Assembly: GCA_938008575.1 (NCBI GenBank)
Contig: CALLKB010000136.1
Span: 1 to 16,903 of the forward strand
DNA from: an uncultured Cytophagaceae bacterium
GTDB lineage: Bacteria > Bacteroidota > Bacteroidia > Cytophagales > Spirosomataceae
Direction of reading: 5' to 3'
Length of the DNA: 16,903 nt
The notes beneath the pieces were generated by a model. It made no database searches, had not been told where the DNA came from, and saw only the letters and a program-made list of their open reading frames with translations. Position numbers and translations under genes: made by a program. Position 1 is the stretch's first letter. Each line of letters begins with the position of its first letter. Below are positions 1 through 8,077 of the stretch, one piece after another.

Positions 1-21
1 AACATATCTTGGATAATTTTT

Positions 22-47
22 AAAAGCCTCTTATGAGGCTTTTTTTT
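22..47 (+). terminator. Intrinsic terminator of a gene upstream of the window
   Basis: A perfect 9-bp stem AAAAGCCTC/GAGGCTTTT with a TTAT loop continues into an unbroken T run. This is a classic Rho-independent terminator. It ends 3 nt before the menD start codon, so it most likely closes an upstream plus-strand gene outside the window. A 7-of-8 match to the Bacteroidota -7 box (TATCTTGG, 5-12) lies just upstream. The hairpin could therefore instead sit in the menD leader, but that reading is weaker. Confidence 0.8.
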
Positions 48-50
48 GCT

Positions 51-1664
51 ATGGCCTACCCAGCAGGACTTGTGGATTTGATTGATGATTTATACCAACA
101 AGGTGTAAATGAAGCAGTTATATGCCCTGGTTCCCGAAATGCGCCAATTATGTTGGCACTTGTACGCCACGGCGGATTTCGTTGTTATTCGATTGCCGAT
201 GAGCGTTCTGCGGGATTTTTTGGATTAGGATTAGCCTTAAAATCCAAGAAACCCGTCATCCTTTGTTGTACTTCGGGTTCAGCGGGATTGAATTTTGCAC
301 CGGCAGTGGTGGAAGCCTTTTTTCAAGAAGTCCCACTGATTGTGTTGACCGCCGACCGGCCCGCTGAGTGGATCGGACAATGGGATGGTCAAACTATTTA
401 CCAAAATCAGTTATACGGTAAACATGTTAAGCATTTTGAATCCTTTGAGGCATTTAAACCGCATCAATTGGTCCAACAAGCTATCCATTTTCCACAAGGC
501 CCTGTTCACATGAACATCCCGATTGCCGAACCGTTTTATCCAGCAAAAGGAGAGGTGCTTCCTGTTCGAACAAACGCAGCTGCTTCGCAACCAGTAAATC
601 AAGTTTTTACATGGGATAAAAGCCTGTTGAACGATATAAAAGATCAAAAAATCCTAATTACCGTAGGTCAAAGGCCTTTGGATAAAGTGGAGAATGAACT
701 TTTCGAACAATTAGCCTTGAAAGGCATACCGGTTATCGGCGATGCAACAGCAAATTTGCCTGCTGCCTGTGAACTTCACCATGACTTATTATTGGCTAAT
801 GAAGCTCTTTGGCCTAATTACCAGGCAGATTTTCACCTGCATTTCGGAAAATCATTTGTCAGCAAACGCATCAAGCAAATGATGCGAATGTTTAAACCTA
901 CGAAATCCTACCTCATTCACCCGAATCCCATCGAAAGACCGGATCCTTTTCAGTCCTTAACAGATGTCATTCAAACGGACACTGTGTCAGTGCTTAAGGA
1001 ACTTGTAAGCAAAGATTTACAAGCTAATCCAAGCTTTAAAACTTGGAATCCTTCGATTCAACCAGCATTTTTCGAAAAGCAAGCCTGGAACGAATTACAC
1101 ATTTACAATGCCATCATCCAACAAATTTCGCAGCAGGATGCGGATATTCATGTGGGTAATTCATTAGCGATTCGTTACATCAATTGGACGGAAGCCAAAT
1201 TACATGGCACCGAGGTATTCTCAAATCGGGGTACGAGTGGCATCGACGGAAGTTTGAGCACAGCGGTGGGGGCAAGTCAGTCGACCGACAAACTAACTGT
1301 CGCTCTATTAGGCGATGTATCTTTCCAATACGACCGCAATGCGCTTTGGAACAATTATTTAGGATCAAATTTGCGCATTATCGTGATGAACAATGCTGGC
1401 GGGGCGATTTTCCAGATTTTGGATGGAGCGAAAGACTTAGTAGAGCTGGGCGAATTCATGGTCACTAAGCAGAATAATACGGCTGAAAATACGGCCAAAG
1501 ACGCGGGACTAACTTACCTTAAAGCACAGAATTTCAACGAATTAAATTCGATATTACCTGATTTTTTTGCACCGGGTGCAATCGGAAAATTATTAGAAAT
1601 TTTTACAGATTCCACTGAAAATACAGCGGCATTACAAGCCTACATGGCATTATTCAAGCATTGA
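51..1664 (+). CDS. menD: MenD, SEPHCHC synthase (menaquinone biosynthesis)
   Basis: Thiamine-diphosphate enzyme that joins isochorismate and 2-oxoglutarate, releasing CO2, to give 2-succinyl-5-enolpyruvyl-6-hydroxy-3-cyclohexene-1-carboxylate, the first committed step to menaquinone. It is cytosolic. The 537 residues fit the family (E. coli about 556). Visible motifs are PGSR at 26-29, DERSAGFFGLGLAL at 50-63 with the cofactor-activating Glu51, TSGSA at 74-78, TADRP at 100-104, and the ThDP/Mg site GDVSFQYDRN at 421-430 followed by NNAGGAIF at 447-454. The ATG at 51 was chosen because the longer frame (ATG at 33) begins inside the terminator hairpin, and family members start close to this Met. 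The 3' end overlaps the convergent TPR lipoprotein gene by 15 nt. The assignment is firm. Confidence 0.96.
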   Translation: MAYPAGLVDLIDDLYQQGVNEAVICPGSRNAPIMLALVRHGGFRCYSIADERSAGFFGLGLALKSKKPVILCCTSGSAGLNFAPAVVEAFFQEVPLIVLTADRPAEWIGQWDGQTIYQNQLYGKHVKHFESFEAFKPHQLVQQAIHFPQGPVHMNIPIAEPFYPAKGEVLPVRTNAAASQPVNQVFTWDKSLLNDIKDQKILITVGQRPLDKVENELFEQLALKGIPVIGDATANLPAACELHHDLLLANEALWPNYQADFHLHFGKSFVSKRIKQMMRMFKPTKSYLIHPNPIERPDPFQSLTDVIQTDTVSVLKELVSKDLQANPSFKTWNPSIQPAFFEKQAWNELHIYNAIIQQISQQDADIHVGNSLAIRYINWTEAKLHGTEVFSNRGTSGIDGSLSTAVGASQSTDKLTVALLGDVSFQYDRNALWNNYLGSNLRIIVMNNAGGAIFQILDGAKDLVELGEFMVTKQNNTAENTAKDAGLTYLKAQNFNELNSILPDFFAPGAIGKLLEIFTDSTENTAALQAYMALFKH

Positions 1665-2390
1665 TTTTTGCTGAACACGTTCCCAATTCTTTACATACAG
1701 GGGATTTTTAGGATCGATCGCCAATGCCTGCTTAACATATTTACCTGCCAAATCCCAATGCATTCTACGAATCTCCAAATAGCCTAAATTGTTGTAAATC
1801 AAATCCTTAAACTTCCCCGAAGCCAAAGCCTTTTGAAACATCTTTTCCGCTAAATCCAATTGGTCTAATTCCTGATAAACAACTCCTTGATTGATCATTG
1901 TCTCCACCGAGTTCTTATCCAATGCCAAGGCACGATCATAAGAAGCCAAGGACTCATTCCATAAACTTTTCTGCATTTGAATATTCCCTTGCAACGACCA
2001 GTTGGCCGATGAATCTGGAAAATTTTTAACCAAAACCTCCGCTGAAGCTAGAGCTTCATCAATCCGATTCATCGATTGCAAGATTTCCGTTTTCTTGAAC
2101 AGGGCGGGAGCGAAGGAGGCATCTTGCTCGACAGCTTTGCTAAAATCAGCTAAGGCTTCCTCATTTTTTTCAAGTGATTGATAAACTAAACCCCGGTTAT
2201 AATAAGCATCAGGGAATTGTGCTTGCTTTTGCACAGCTTCTGTGTACCACTTAATGCTTTCGTGGTATTCCTTCTCCTTGTATTTCGTATTGCCGCGCAG
2301 GAAAAAATTAGTTGCTTCTTGTTTATCGCTATCCGTTTGGCAGGCTGTAAAAAGAATCGACAATAGCAGGATGAAGTACCTCGTTTTCAT
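1650..2390 (-). CDS. TPR-repeat lipoprotein
   Basis: A 246-residue protein with a type II signal peptide: basic MKTR, a hydrophobic stretch at 5-16, and a lipobox-like LFTAC with Cys17 as the lipidation site. Acidic residues follow the Cys (QTDSD). In Bacteroidota such residues can direct lipoproteins to the cell surface, but that is only an inference here. The rest is about six tetratricopeptide repeats, roughly residues 26-58, 59-92, 93-126, 127-160, 161-193 and 194-228. Examples are YHESIKWYTEAV and LAEKMFQKALA, with the final repeat ending ALAIDPKNP. TPR arrays bind proteins, and nothing shows a catalytic role. The gene is transcribed towards menD and divergently from the cyclophilin gene, with an exact -7 box on its strand at 2420-2413. 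Its stop lies within the menD 3' end. The class is clear, the partner unknown. Confidence 0.88.
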   Translation of the reverse strand: MKTRYFILLLSILFTACQTDSDKQEATNFFLRGNTKYKEKEYHESIKWYTEAVQKQAQFPDAYYNRGLVYQSLEKNEEALADFSKAVEQDASFAPALFKKTEILQSMNRIDEALASAEVLVKNFPDSSANWSLQGNIQMQKSLWNESLASYDRALALDKNSVETMINQGVVYQELDQLDLAEKMFQKALASGKFKDLIYNNLGYLEIRRMHWDLAGKYVKQALAIDPKNPLYVKNWERVQQKSMLE

Positions 2391-2399
2391 TTTAATATT

Positions 2400-2407
2400 T
2401 ATCTTTG
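2400..2407 (+). promoter_or_regulatory. -7 promoter box for the cyclophilin gene
   Basis: TATCTTTG is an exact match to the Bacteroidota -7 consensus TAnnTTTG. It stands 24 nt before the ATG, so the transcript start would be near 2414. No convincing -33 TTTG is visible at the expected distance. That element would lie inside the start of the neighbouring TPR gene. Confidence 0.6.
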
Positions 2408-2412
2408 TGGCT

Positions 2413-2420
2413 CAAATTTA
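2413..2420 (-). promoter_or_regulatory. -7 promoter box for the TPR lipoprotein gene
   Basis: On the minus strand this reads TAAATTTG, an exact TAnnTTTG match. It lies 22 nt before the start codon, with a predicted transcript start near 2406. It faces the plus-strand box only 5 bp away, so the two polymerase footprints must overlap. Confidence 0.55.
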
Positions 2421-2431
2421 ATTAAAAAAAG

Positions 2432-2869
2432 ATGGCATACGCAGAAATGTTGACCGACAAAGGGTTAATGAAAATCGAATTTTATACAGAAGATGCACCT
2501 ATTCACGTGAAAAACTTCATTGATTTAGCTGAAAAAGGATTTTACGACGGACTTTCATTCCACCGTGTGATTGCTGATTTCGTGATTCAAGGAGGATGTC
2601 CGGATGGAACAGGAGCAGGTGGCCCAGGTTATTCAATCCCATGTGAATTAACTGGAAACAATCAGTTCCATGACCGTGGTGTTTTATCGATGGCACACCG
2701 TGGACCTAACACAGGAGGTTCTCAGTTCTTTATTTGCCACTCAAGAAATAATACAGCACACTTAGATCGCAAACATACGTGTTTCGGTAAAGTGGTAGAA
2801 GGCTTAGATGTAATTGATCAAGTACGCGAAGGAGATAAGATTCAAAGCGTAAAAATCATCCACGATTAA
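2432..2869 (+). CDS. Cyclophilin-type peptidyl-prolyl cis-trans isomerase
   Basis: A single-domain cyclophilin of 145 residues that isomerises Xaa-Pro bonds. There is no signal peptide, so it should be cytosolic. Recognised landmarks are FHR at 43-45 with the catalytic Arg45, FVIQGG at 50-55, GTGAGGPG at 59-66, [15 protein letters not shown] at 86-100, and [10 protein letters not shown] at 111-120 with His115. The cyclosporin-contact Trp of human CypA is His110 here (TAHLDRKH), so low cyclosporin sensitivity is expected, as in many bacterial cyclophilins. The stop codon overlaps the next start in TAATG, implying translational coupling with the small downstream ORF. An A-rich stretch rather than a Shine-Dalgarno site precedes the ATG. 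Confidence 0.95.
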   Translation: MAYAEMLTDKGLMKIEFYTEDAPIHVKNFIDLAEKGFYDGLSFHRVIADFVIQGGCPDGTGAGGPGYSIPCELTGNNQFHDRGVLSMAHRGPNTGGSQFFICHSRNNTAHLDRKHTCFGKVVEGLDVIDQVREGDKIQSVKIIHD

Positions 2870-3105
2870 TGCATTTCATTAAAGAAATCCCGCATCCCAA
2901 TATGCGTATCTCGCTTTTTGAATGGAATTCAAAATACATTCTGAAATTTGAGACGCCCCAACTCGAGCAAAGTTATAAGTTCTCGGTTTTGGATGTAGGA
3001 GGCCAAAAAGAAATAGAGGAGCTGGCAACCAGCTCCTCTTTTCAAACATTTGTGATAACAACCTTTCAGCAAATGTATGCTGAGATGGGTAAGCAAATTA
3101 ATTAA
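2869..3105 (+). CDS. Small conserved hypothetical protein coupled to the cyclophilin
   Basis: A 78-residue protein with no signal peptide or membrane segment and mixed alpha/beta character. It starts [17 protein letters not shown] and ends in a helix-like FVITTFQQMYAEM segment. I recall similar short proteins as uncharacterised in Bacteroidota, but no function is known to me. The start is fixed by the TAATG overlap with the cyclophilin stop. The 3' end overlaps the convergent peptidase gene by 4 nt. Codons for EELATSSS form a strong inverted repeat that looks like a terminator (see 3015-3042). If that acts on the plus strand, the full protein would need readthrough or ribosome protection. Probably a real gene because of the tight coupling and plausible composition. 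Confidence 0.7.
   Translation: MHFIKEIPHPNMRISLFEWNSKYILKFETPQLEQSYKFSVLDVGGQKEIEELATSSSFQTFVITTFQQMYAEMGKQIN
3015..3042. terminator. Terminator-like hairpin inside a coding region
   Basis: A perfect 11-bp stem AGAGGAGCTGG/CCAGCTCCTCT has a 3-nt loop. On the minus strand it is followed by ATTTCTTTTT, a fair U tract about 60 nt past the peptidase stop. On the plus strand only TTT follows. It therefore best fits a terminator for the minus-strand M61 gene, embedded in the small plus-strand ORF. Plus-strand ribosomes would tend to melt it. Confidence 0.6.
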
Positions 3106-4871
3106 AGACTCAACCACTTTTTACGCAAAGCCAATTGGCTTGCCGCCGGATTTTCTACCGACTGAATGGTAAAAGCTTTTATAGGAGTCTGAACAAGTGT
3201 CAACTCAAAGTTGCGCTCCAAACCATCGCGTTTTACGCGAAAACTTAGGACATCACCCACTTTTTTGTCGGCCATTAATTTATCCAAACCGGCGAATTCT
3301 GCTTGGTTTACTTGGGAGATTTCATCCCCAACATTCAAGCCTGCCACAAAAGCGGGACTTCCCTTAAATATGGAAGTAATGCGACCAGCTGTTGCTGTAA
3401 ATCCAGCAAAAGGAACAGATTTGCCCACATTCGTATCCGACCACTTATAGCCAAATTGATTAAAAATAGCCGCGTAATCCGGTGTTTTAACACCATAAAT
3501 GTAATCTTTGAAGAATCCAGCCGCTGAGGTTCCTGCCACTGTACTGAATGCATTTTCTAATTCTGCATCTGTAAAACCGCGGCCTTGTTTCAAAAAATAG
3601 TTTTTATAAAGTAATTGGAACACATCGTCTAAACATTTCGCACCATTCGTATTTTGAATGATCCACATGTTTAAGATTCCCCCTAACAATGCACCTTTGT
3701 CATAATAAGACACGGTTGAATTTCGGGAGTTTTCATTGGGTCGGTAATATTTAATCCAAGCATCCCAAGAAGCAGATGCCGCAGATTCGATTTGAGTACC
3801 CGGTGTATTTTCAACACCTGCGATATCTTTGGCCAAATCGCTTAAATAAGCATCCGGAGAGACCATCTTGGTACGTAAATTGATTACATCCGCATAATAA
3901 CTCGTGATTCCCTCTGAAAACCACAGGTTATGTGTGTAATTTTCATTCTCATAATCGAAAGGCCCTAGAGCAATCGGACGGATACGTTTCACGTTCCAAA
4001 GGTGAAAGTATTCATGTGCCAATAAATTTAGAACGCCTTGGTATCCTGCTGGACTTTCATAAGCTGTACGAGAAACCGAACAGGTCGTAGAATATAAATG
4101 CTCTAATCCACCCGTTCCACGCTGAATATTGTGAATGATGAATACATAATGATCGCAAGGATGTTGACCTACAACATTTTGAGCCGTCTCAGCCATCTTC
4201 GTCACATCGGCAATAAACTTCAACGAATCTACTTTGGCTTGACCAAAAAAGGCAATTTGGTGAGGGACATTATTCACCTTAAAATTCCAAACTTGTTGGT
4301 TCCCAATTTCAATCGGCGAATCGATCAACTCGTCTAAATCCTTGGCGATGTAGTTTAAACCACCTACATTTTTCAAGGCCGTAGATACTTTTTTGAAGTC
4401 TTTGTGGGGAACAATACTTAATTCCTGTGGCTGTTTAGCCCATTTGGCAACATATAAAAGCACGCTTGCCGGATTGATGTAACCATGCACATCATCAAGA
4501 AAAGAGGTACGAACCGATAATTCGTAGGCATAAACTTGATAATGCACCTGAACAGTTTTGATTCCAGGTTGTAAAGCGATGCGCCAGGTATTTTTTGAAA
4601 TTTTTGAAATTGGCAATACGGCATTTCCACTTTGCGCGGAAACTTGCTCGACATTTTTGGCAAATTCACGGATCAAATAGGAGCCAGGTGTCCAAGCCGC
4701 CATCTTCAATTCAACGAAGCGACCGGATTCCTTGCTAACATCCAAAGTTGTGGTTACATCGAAATAATGTGATTGAGGATTCGGCATTTGGATAAGGTGT
4801 TTAATCGGCGAAGCGCTCAAATTAAATCCAAGGAATAAAAGGCCCAAGAGACCTAATTTCTTCATATACAT
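3102..4871 (-). CDS. Secreted M61-family (glycyl aminopeptidase-like) metallopeptidase with PDZ domain
   Basis: A 589-residue zinc peptidase of the M61 clan, exported by a signal peptide (MKKLGLLGLLFLGFNLSAS, cleaved near residue 20). An N-terminal beta domain (about 25-210) precedes the thermolysin-like catalytic domain. The zinc motif is HEYFH at 286-290 (His286, Glu287, His290), and the third ligand is Glu320 in LWFSEGITSYY. GGLEH at 254-258 and YYDKGALLG at 389-397 are also typical. A PDZ domain lies at about 490-560, with GSPAFVAGLNVGDEI as its signature. Known members release N-terminal Gly/Ala from peptides, so a periplasmic or surface role in peptide breakdown is likely. A second start, two codons in at 4865, is equally possible. 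The gene stands alone, convergent with the cyclophilin pair and divergent from the long operon. Confidence 0.93.
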   Translation of the reverse strand: MYMKKLGLLGLLFLGFNLSASPIKHLIQMPNPQSHYFDVTTTLDVSKESGRFVELKMAAWTPGSYLIREFAKNVEQVSAQSGNAVLPISKISKNTWRIALQPGIKTVQVHYQVYAYELSVRTSFLDDVHGYINPASVLLYVAKWAKQPQELSIVPHKDFKKVSTALKNVGGLNYIAKDLDELIDSPIEIGNQQVWNFKVNNVPHQIAFFGQAKVDSLKFIADVTKMAETAQNVVGQHPCDHYVFIIHNIQRGTGGLEHLYSTTCSVSRTAYESPAGYQGVLNLLAHEYFHLWNVKRIRPIALGPFDYENENYTHNLWFSEGITSYYADVINLRTKMVSPDAYLSDLAKDIAGVENTPGTQIESAASASWDAWIKYYRPNENSRNSTVSYYDKGALLGGILNMWIIQNTNGAKCLDDVFQLLYKNYFLKQGRGFTDAELENAFSTVAGTSAAGFFKDYIYGVKTPDYAAIFNQFGYKWSDTNVGKSVPFAGFTATAGRITSIFKGSPAFVAGLNVGDEISQVNQAEFAGLDKLMADKKVGDVLSFRVKRDGLERNFELTLVQTPIKAFTIQSVENPAASQLALRKKWLSL

Positions 4872-5041
4872 AGGTTTAACGTTTATTAGATGAAATTGAA
4901 AATTTAAAATTAAAAAAATACCTCAAATCTTTTATCAATTGGGCATTTATTGCCTTAAAACCTTGAAAATATTTTCAGAAAGGCCAACAATATTTTGAAA
5001 GAAAAATCGTATTTTTGATTAATTGTGCATGCTGTAATCAA
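4872..5041. promoter_or_regulatory. Divergent intergenic region between M61 peptidase and the six-gene operon
   Basis: This is 170 bp of AT-rich DNA between divergent starts. It holds the exact plus-strand -7 box at 5010-5017. A weaker 7-of-8 minus-strand match (AAGATTTG, 4931-4924) about 53 nt upstream of the peptidase start could serve the peptidase. No strong inverted repeat or other operator was seen. Confidence 0.45.
5010..5017 (+). promoter_or_regulatory. -7 promoter box of the six-gene envelope/folC/trmB operon
   Basis: TATTTTTG is an exact TAnnTTTG match. The TTG at its end is also the first possible start codon of the long reading frame. That start cannot be used if transcription begins about 7 nt downstream. 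This places the true start at ATG 5042 or 5048. Confidence 0.6.
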
Positions 5042-8000
5042 ATGATAATGCTACTTAATAAAAAATCAACAAGCTGGATCTTAGTTCTATTCATTTCTGG
5101 CCTAAGCTATTGTGCTCAAGCACAACAAACCTTTATTTATAAAGACCAAACCTTACACTTCCGCCAAGCGAAAGAATATTTCGATGCAAAAAACTATGTT
5201 GCAGCGCGTGAGGAATTCAATGCTTATTTGGGGAGCATCGAACCGATGAGCAATGAGCAGTCGGGGCAAAAAGTCCTAGCAGAATATTACATGACCATGT
5301 GTTCTTTGTACATGAGCCAGCCGGAAGCCGAGATTCTTGCGGAACGTTTTGTGGCGAATAACCCAGAACATCCGCAGGCAGTCAAATTATTGCGTGGGAT
5401 CGGTACATTCTTTTATGATAATGGGGATTATGCGAAAGCTATCAAATACTTATCTCGTTCGTCTGATACTAATTTAGAGGCAAAATACCGTTTGGGGGTA
5501 GCTTATTATGAATTGAAAAATTATGTAGATGCACTGAACGTTTTTAATGACATCAAAACAGAGCAGGATGAAGAATATGCATTTTCAGCTGCTTATTATG
5601 CGGCTGTTATTCAATTCAATGATAAGCGTTATGCAGATGCTGCGCCTGATTTCATCAAGGCTGAAGGAAGCAGCAAATATCGTCGTGAAATCGCTAATTG
5701 GGTTGCTTTATGTTATTTCAACCAATCAAAATTCGCGGATTTATTGAATTATGCGGAGCCAATTTTAGCGAAAAAGAACTCAGGATATCGTGTAGATGAA
5801 TTATCTCAGTTAGTAGCCGATGTGCAATTCAAATTGGAAAAATTCGAAAAAGCAGCGAAAAGCTATGAAGTTTTAATTCGTGCGAGCAATGGTAAGATCA
5901 ATCCATTGGCACAATATCGTTTGGGATACTCGCTTTATCGTACAAAGAAATTCAACGAGTCGGCGAATCAATTAAAAGGTTTATTAGCTGCCAAAGATAG
6001 TTTAAGTCAATATGCTGCGTTCACATTGGCTTTAGCGCAATTAAATGCCGGTAATTTAGCAGCCACATTAGATGCCTTCGAAGTTGCGAAGAAATTGCCA
6101 TTTAATGCTGCGATCCAAGAAGAAGCGGCATTTAATCACGCCAAAGTGCAGTTGGACTTAGGACATGCATCCGAAACGATTCAAGAAATTCAAGCATTTA
6201 ACACACAATATCCTAAAAGTAAATTTGCTGATGAAGCAACTGAATTAGTTGCAGACGCCTTTTTAAACTCAAACAACTTAGAAGTTGCCTTGACGTATTT
6301 GAAGGGAATCACCAATCGTTCTGCTCGTTTAAACGAAGCATATCAGACCTTGAGCTACAATCTAGGAGCAAGAGCCTATAATGATGAGCGTTTTGATACG
6401 GCCATTGATTTATTCAATAAGTCAATTGAAACAGCGCAATCACCCCGTTACACAGCTTTGGCTACTTTGGGAAAAGCGGAAGCTTTAAGCCAATTGAAAA
6501 AATTTGAAGATGCAATTGAATTGTACAATCCGCTTTTGAGTGGAAAGGGGCAAACGGAAGATTTCATCCAACAAGTTCGCATCGGTTTGGCATTTGCATA
6601 TTTCAATACGAAGGAATTCAGTAAGGCCAACAATTTATTTAAAGCCTATGTAGACCGTTTAAAGGCTACGCCGAATGCGAAAAACAATCCGACGATCTTG
6701 ATTCGTTTGGCAGATACCTATTTGATTTCACGTAAATACCAAGATGCATTGACTTATTACAGTCAAGCGGCGGAATTAGCGAAATCAGAGAAAGATTATG
6801 CTTTATACCAAAAAGGAATGACCTTGAGTTATTTGAATCGTGATGCAGAAGCACGTCAAGCATTCAAACAAGTTCGAAGCAACTTCCCAGAGTCTAAATA
6901 TGCAGAAGATGCCTTGTATCAAGAGAACTTAATCTTATTTAATGGGCATAATTACAAAGAGGCGATTGCTGGATTTACAGATATCATTGAGGCCAAAACC
7001 AAGAGTGAGTTTTTAGCATCAGCCATCTTAAAACGTGCACAAGCATATACAAATACAGAACAATACGAACTTTCATTAGCAGATTACAAGCGTATCATTA
7101 ATGAATTCTCAGGCGATAAGATTGCCAAAGATGCCTTGATTGGATTACAAGAAAACTTGATTAAAGTAGGCCGACCAGAGGAATTTGGTCAAGTTCTAGA
7201 AAACTACCAAAGCGCGACAAATGCTGTTGAGGATGCAGAATCGATGGACTTGAAATACAGTGCTGCAAAAGGTATTTATGATGGAAAGAAATTTGACAAA
7301 GCGATTCCTGCTTTGAAAGAGTTCGTTGCTAAATACCCAACGGATGAAAATGTAGTAGAAGCCTATTTCTTAATTGCTGATGCGGCCGATCAGATCAAAG
7401 ATTCGACTGAAGCTTTGCAAGCTTACAAAAAGGTGATTGAGCAAAATGCTCATCCATTGGTTAGTAAAGCGATCCTTCGTGCTGCTGAGTTAGAAAACAA
7501 TGCAGGAAATGCGAATGAGGCAGTTTCGCTATATCGTTTGCATGCGAGTAAGAATCCAGAAGTTGAGAACCAATTGAATGCATACAATAACATTTTCAAA
7601 GCATTTTATGCAGCCAAACAATTGGATTCTGTCGCTAAAGTATTTACAGAAGTAGAACCTTTGAATCTATATAGCACGGAAGAAAAAGCTAAAATGAGTC
7701 GGGGATTAGCGGAAGCCTATTCAGATAGTGCATCTGTTTCCTTACGCACAGAATGGTTAAACAAAACGATTGCTTTAGATCCGAAAGGAGACATTGGTGC
7801 TGAAGCGCAATACCAGTTGGCACAGCAATTAACCCAAGCGGGTAAGTTCAAGGAATCGAATGACATGATTAGCAATAAGTTTAAAAACGAGTTTGCTGAA
7901 GCATCTGATGCGGTGATGGGAAGAGCGTATATTTTATTAGCGACCAACTTCGTATCCATGAAGAATCTTCCTCAGGCGAAAGCCATCTTAAAATCAGTCA

Positions 8001-8071
8001 TCGATAATTCAACCGACAATGAAGTCATTGAATTAGCCAAAACAACATTAAAAAGCTTACCCCTTAAATAA
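5042..8071 (+). CDS. Large exported TPR-array protein (1009 aa)
   Basis: Exported protein made almost wholly of tetratricopeptide repeats. The signal peptide reads LLNKKSTSWILVLFISG and is followed by a likely cleavage after AQAQ. The Cys in LSYC is not a lipobox, because Tyr sits at -1. Repeats run from near residue 35 to the C terminus, for example YDNGDYAKAIKYLSRS, YNDERFDTAIDLFNKS, FNTKEFSKANNLFKAYVD, FNGHNYKEAIAGFTDIIE and YDGKKFDKAIPALKEFV. This suggests an extended periplasmic superhelical scaffold. The start is ATG 5042 or 5048, because the upstream TTG frame runs into the promoter box. It is the first gene of the operon, 6 nt before the barrel gene, so the barrel is its most likely partner. 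I do not recognise a specific function. No catalytic domain is visible. Confidence 0.88.
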   Translation: MIMLLNKKSTSWILVLFISGLSYCAQAQQTFIYKDQTLHFRQAKEYFDAKNYVAAREEFNAYLGSIEPMSNEQSGQKVLAEYYMTMCSLYMSQPEAEILAERFVANNPEHPQAVKLLRGIGTFFYDNGDYAKAIKYLSRSSDTNLEAKYRLGVAYYELKNYVDALNVFNDIKTEQDEEYAFSAAYYAAVIQFNDKRYADAAPDFIKAEGSSKYRREIANWVALCYFNQSKFADLLNYAEPILAKKNSGYRVDELSQLVADVQFKLEKFEKAAKSYEVLIRASNGKINPLAQYRLGYSLYRTKKFNESANQLKGLLAAKDSLSQYAAFTLALAQLNAGNLAATLDAFEVAKKLPFNAAIQEEAAFNHAKVQLDLGHASETIQEIQAFNTQYPKSKFADEATELVADAFLNSNNLEVALTYLKGITNRSARLNEAYQTLSYNLGARAYNDERFDTAIDLFNKSIETAQSPRYTALATLGKAEALSQLKKFEDAIELYNPLLSGKGQTEDFIQQVRIGLAFAYFNTKEFSKANNLFKAYVDRLKATPNAKNNPTILIRLADTYLISRKYQDALTYYSQAAELAKSEKDYALYQKGMTLSYLNRDAEARQAFKQVRSNFPESKYAEDALYQENLILFNGHNYKEAIAGFTDIIEAKTKSEFLASAILKRAQAYTNTEQYELSLADYKRIINEFSGDKIAKDALIGLQENLIKVGRPEEFGQVLENYQSATNAVEDAESMDLKYSAAKGIYDGKKFDKAIPALKEFVAKYPTDENVVEAYFLIADAADQIKDSTEALQAYKKVIEQNAHPLVSKAILRAAELENNAGNANEAVSLYRLHASKNPEVENQLNAYNNIFKAFYAAKQLDSVAKVFTEVEPLNLYSTEEKAKMSRGLAEAYSDSASVSLRTEWLNKTIALDPKGDIGAEAQYQLAQQLTQAGKFKESNDMISNKFKNEFAEASDAVMGRAYILLATNFVSMKNLPQAKAILKSVIDNSTDNEVIELAKTTLKSLPLK

Positions 8072-8077
8072 TTGAAT

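Noticed and set aside
1184..1468. Plus-strand frame of 94 codons inside menD.
   Set aside because: It lies wholly within menD in another frame, and its Arg/Trp/Cys-rich sequence is typical of an out-of-frame shadow.
1655..1675. Possible terminator between menD and the TPR lipoprotein gene (AGCA...TGCT, T run).
   Set aside because: The stem is only 4 bp, too weak to support a terminator call.
5042..5150. Possible lipobox (LSYC) in the large TPR protein.
   Set aside because: Tyr at -1 is not accepted by lipoprotein signal peptidase. AQAQ further on is a good type I cleavage site.
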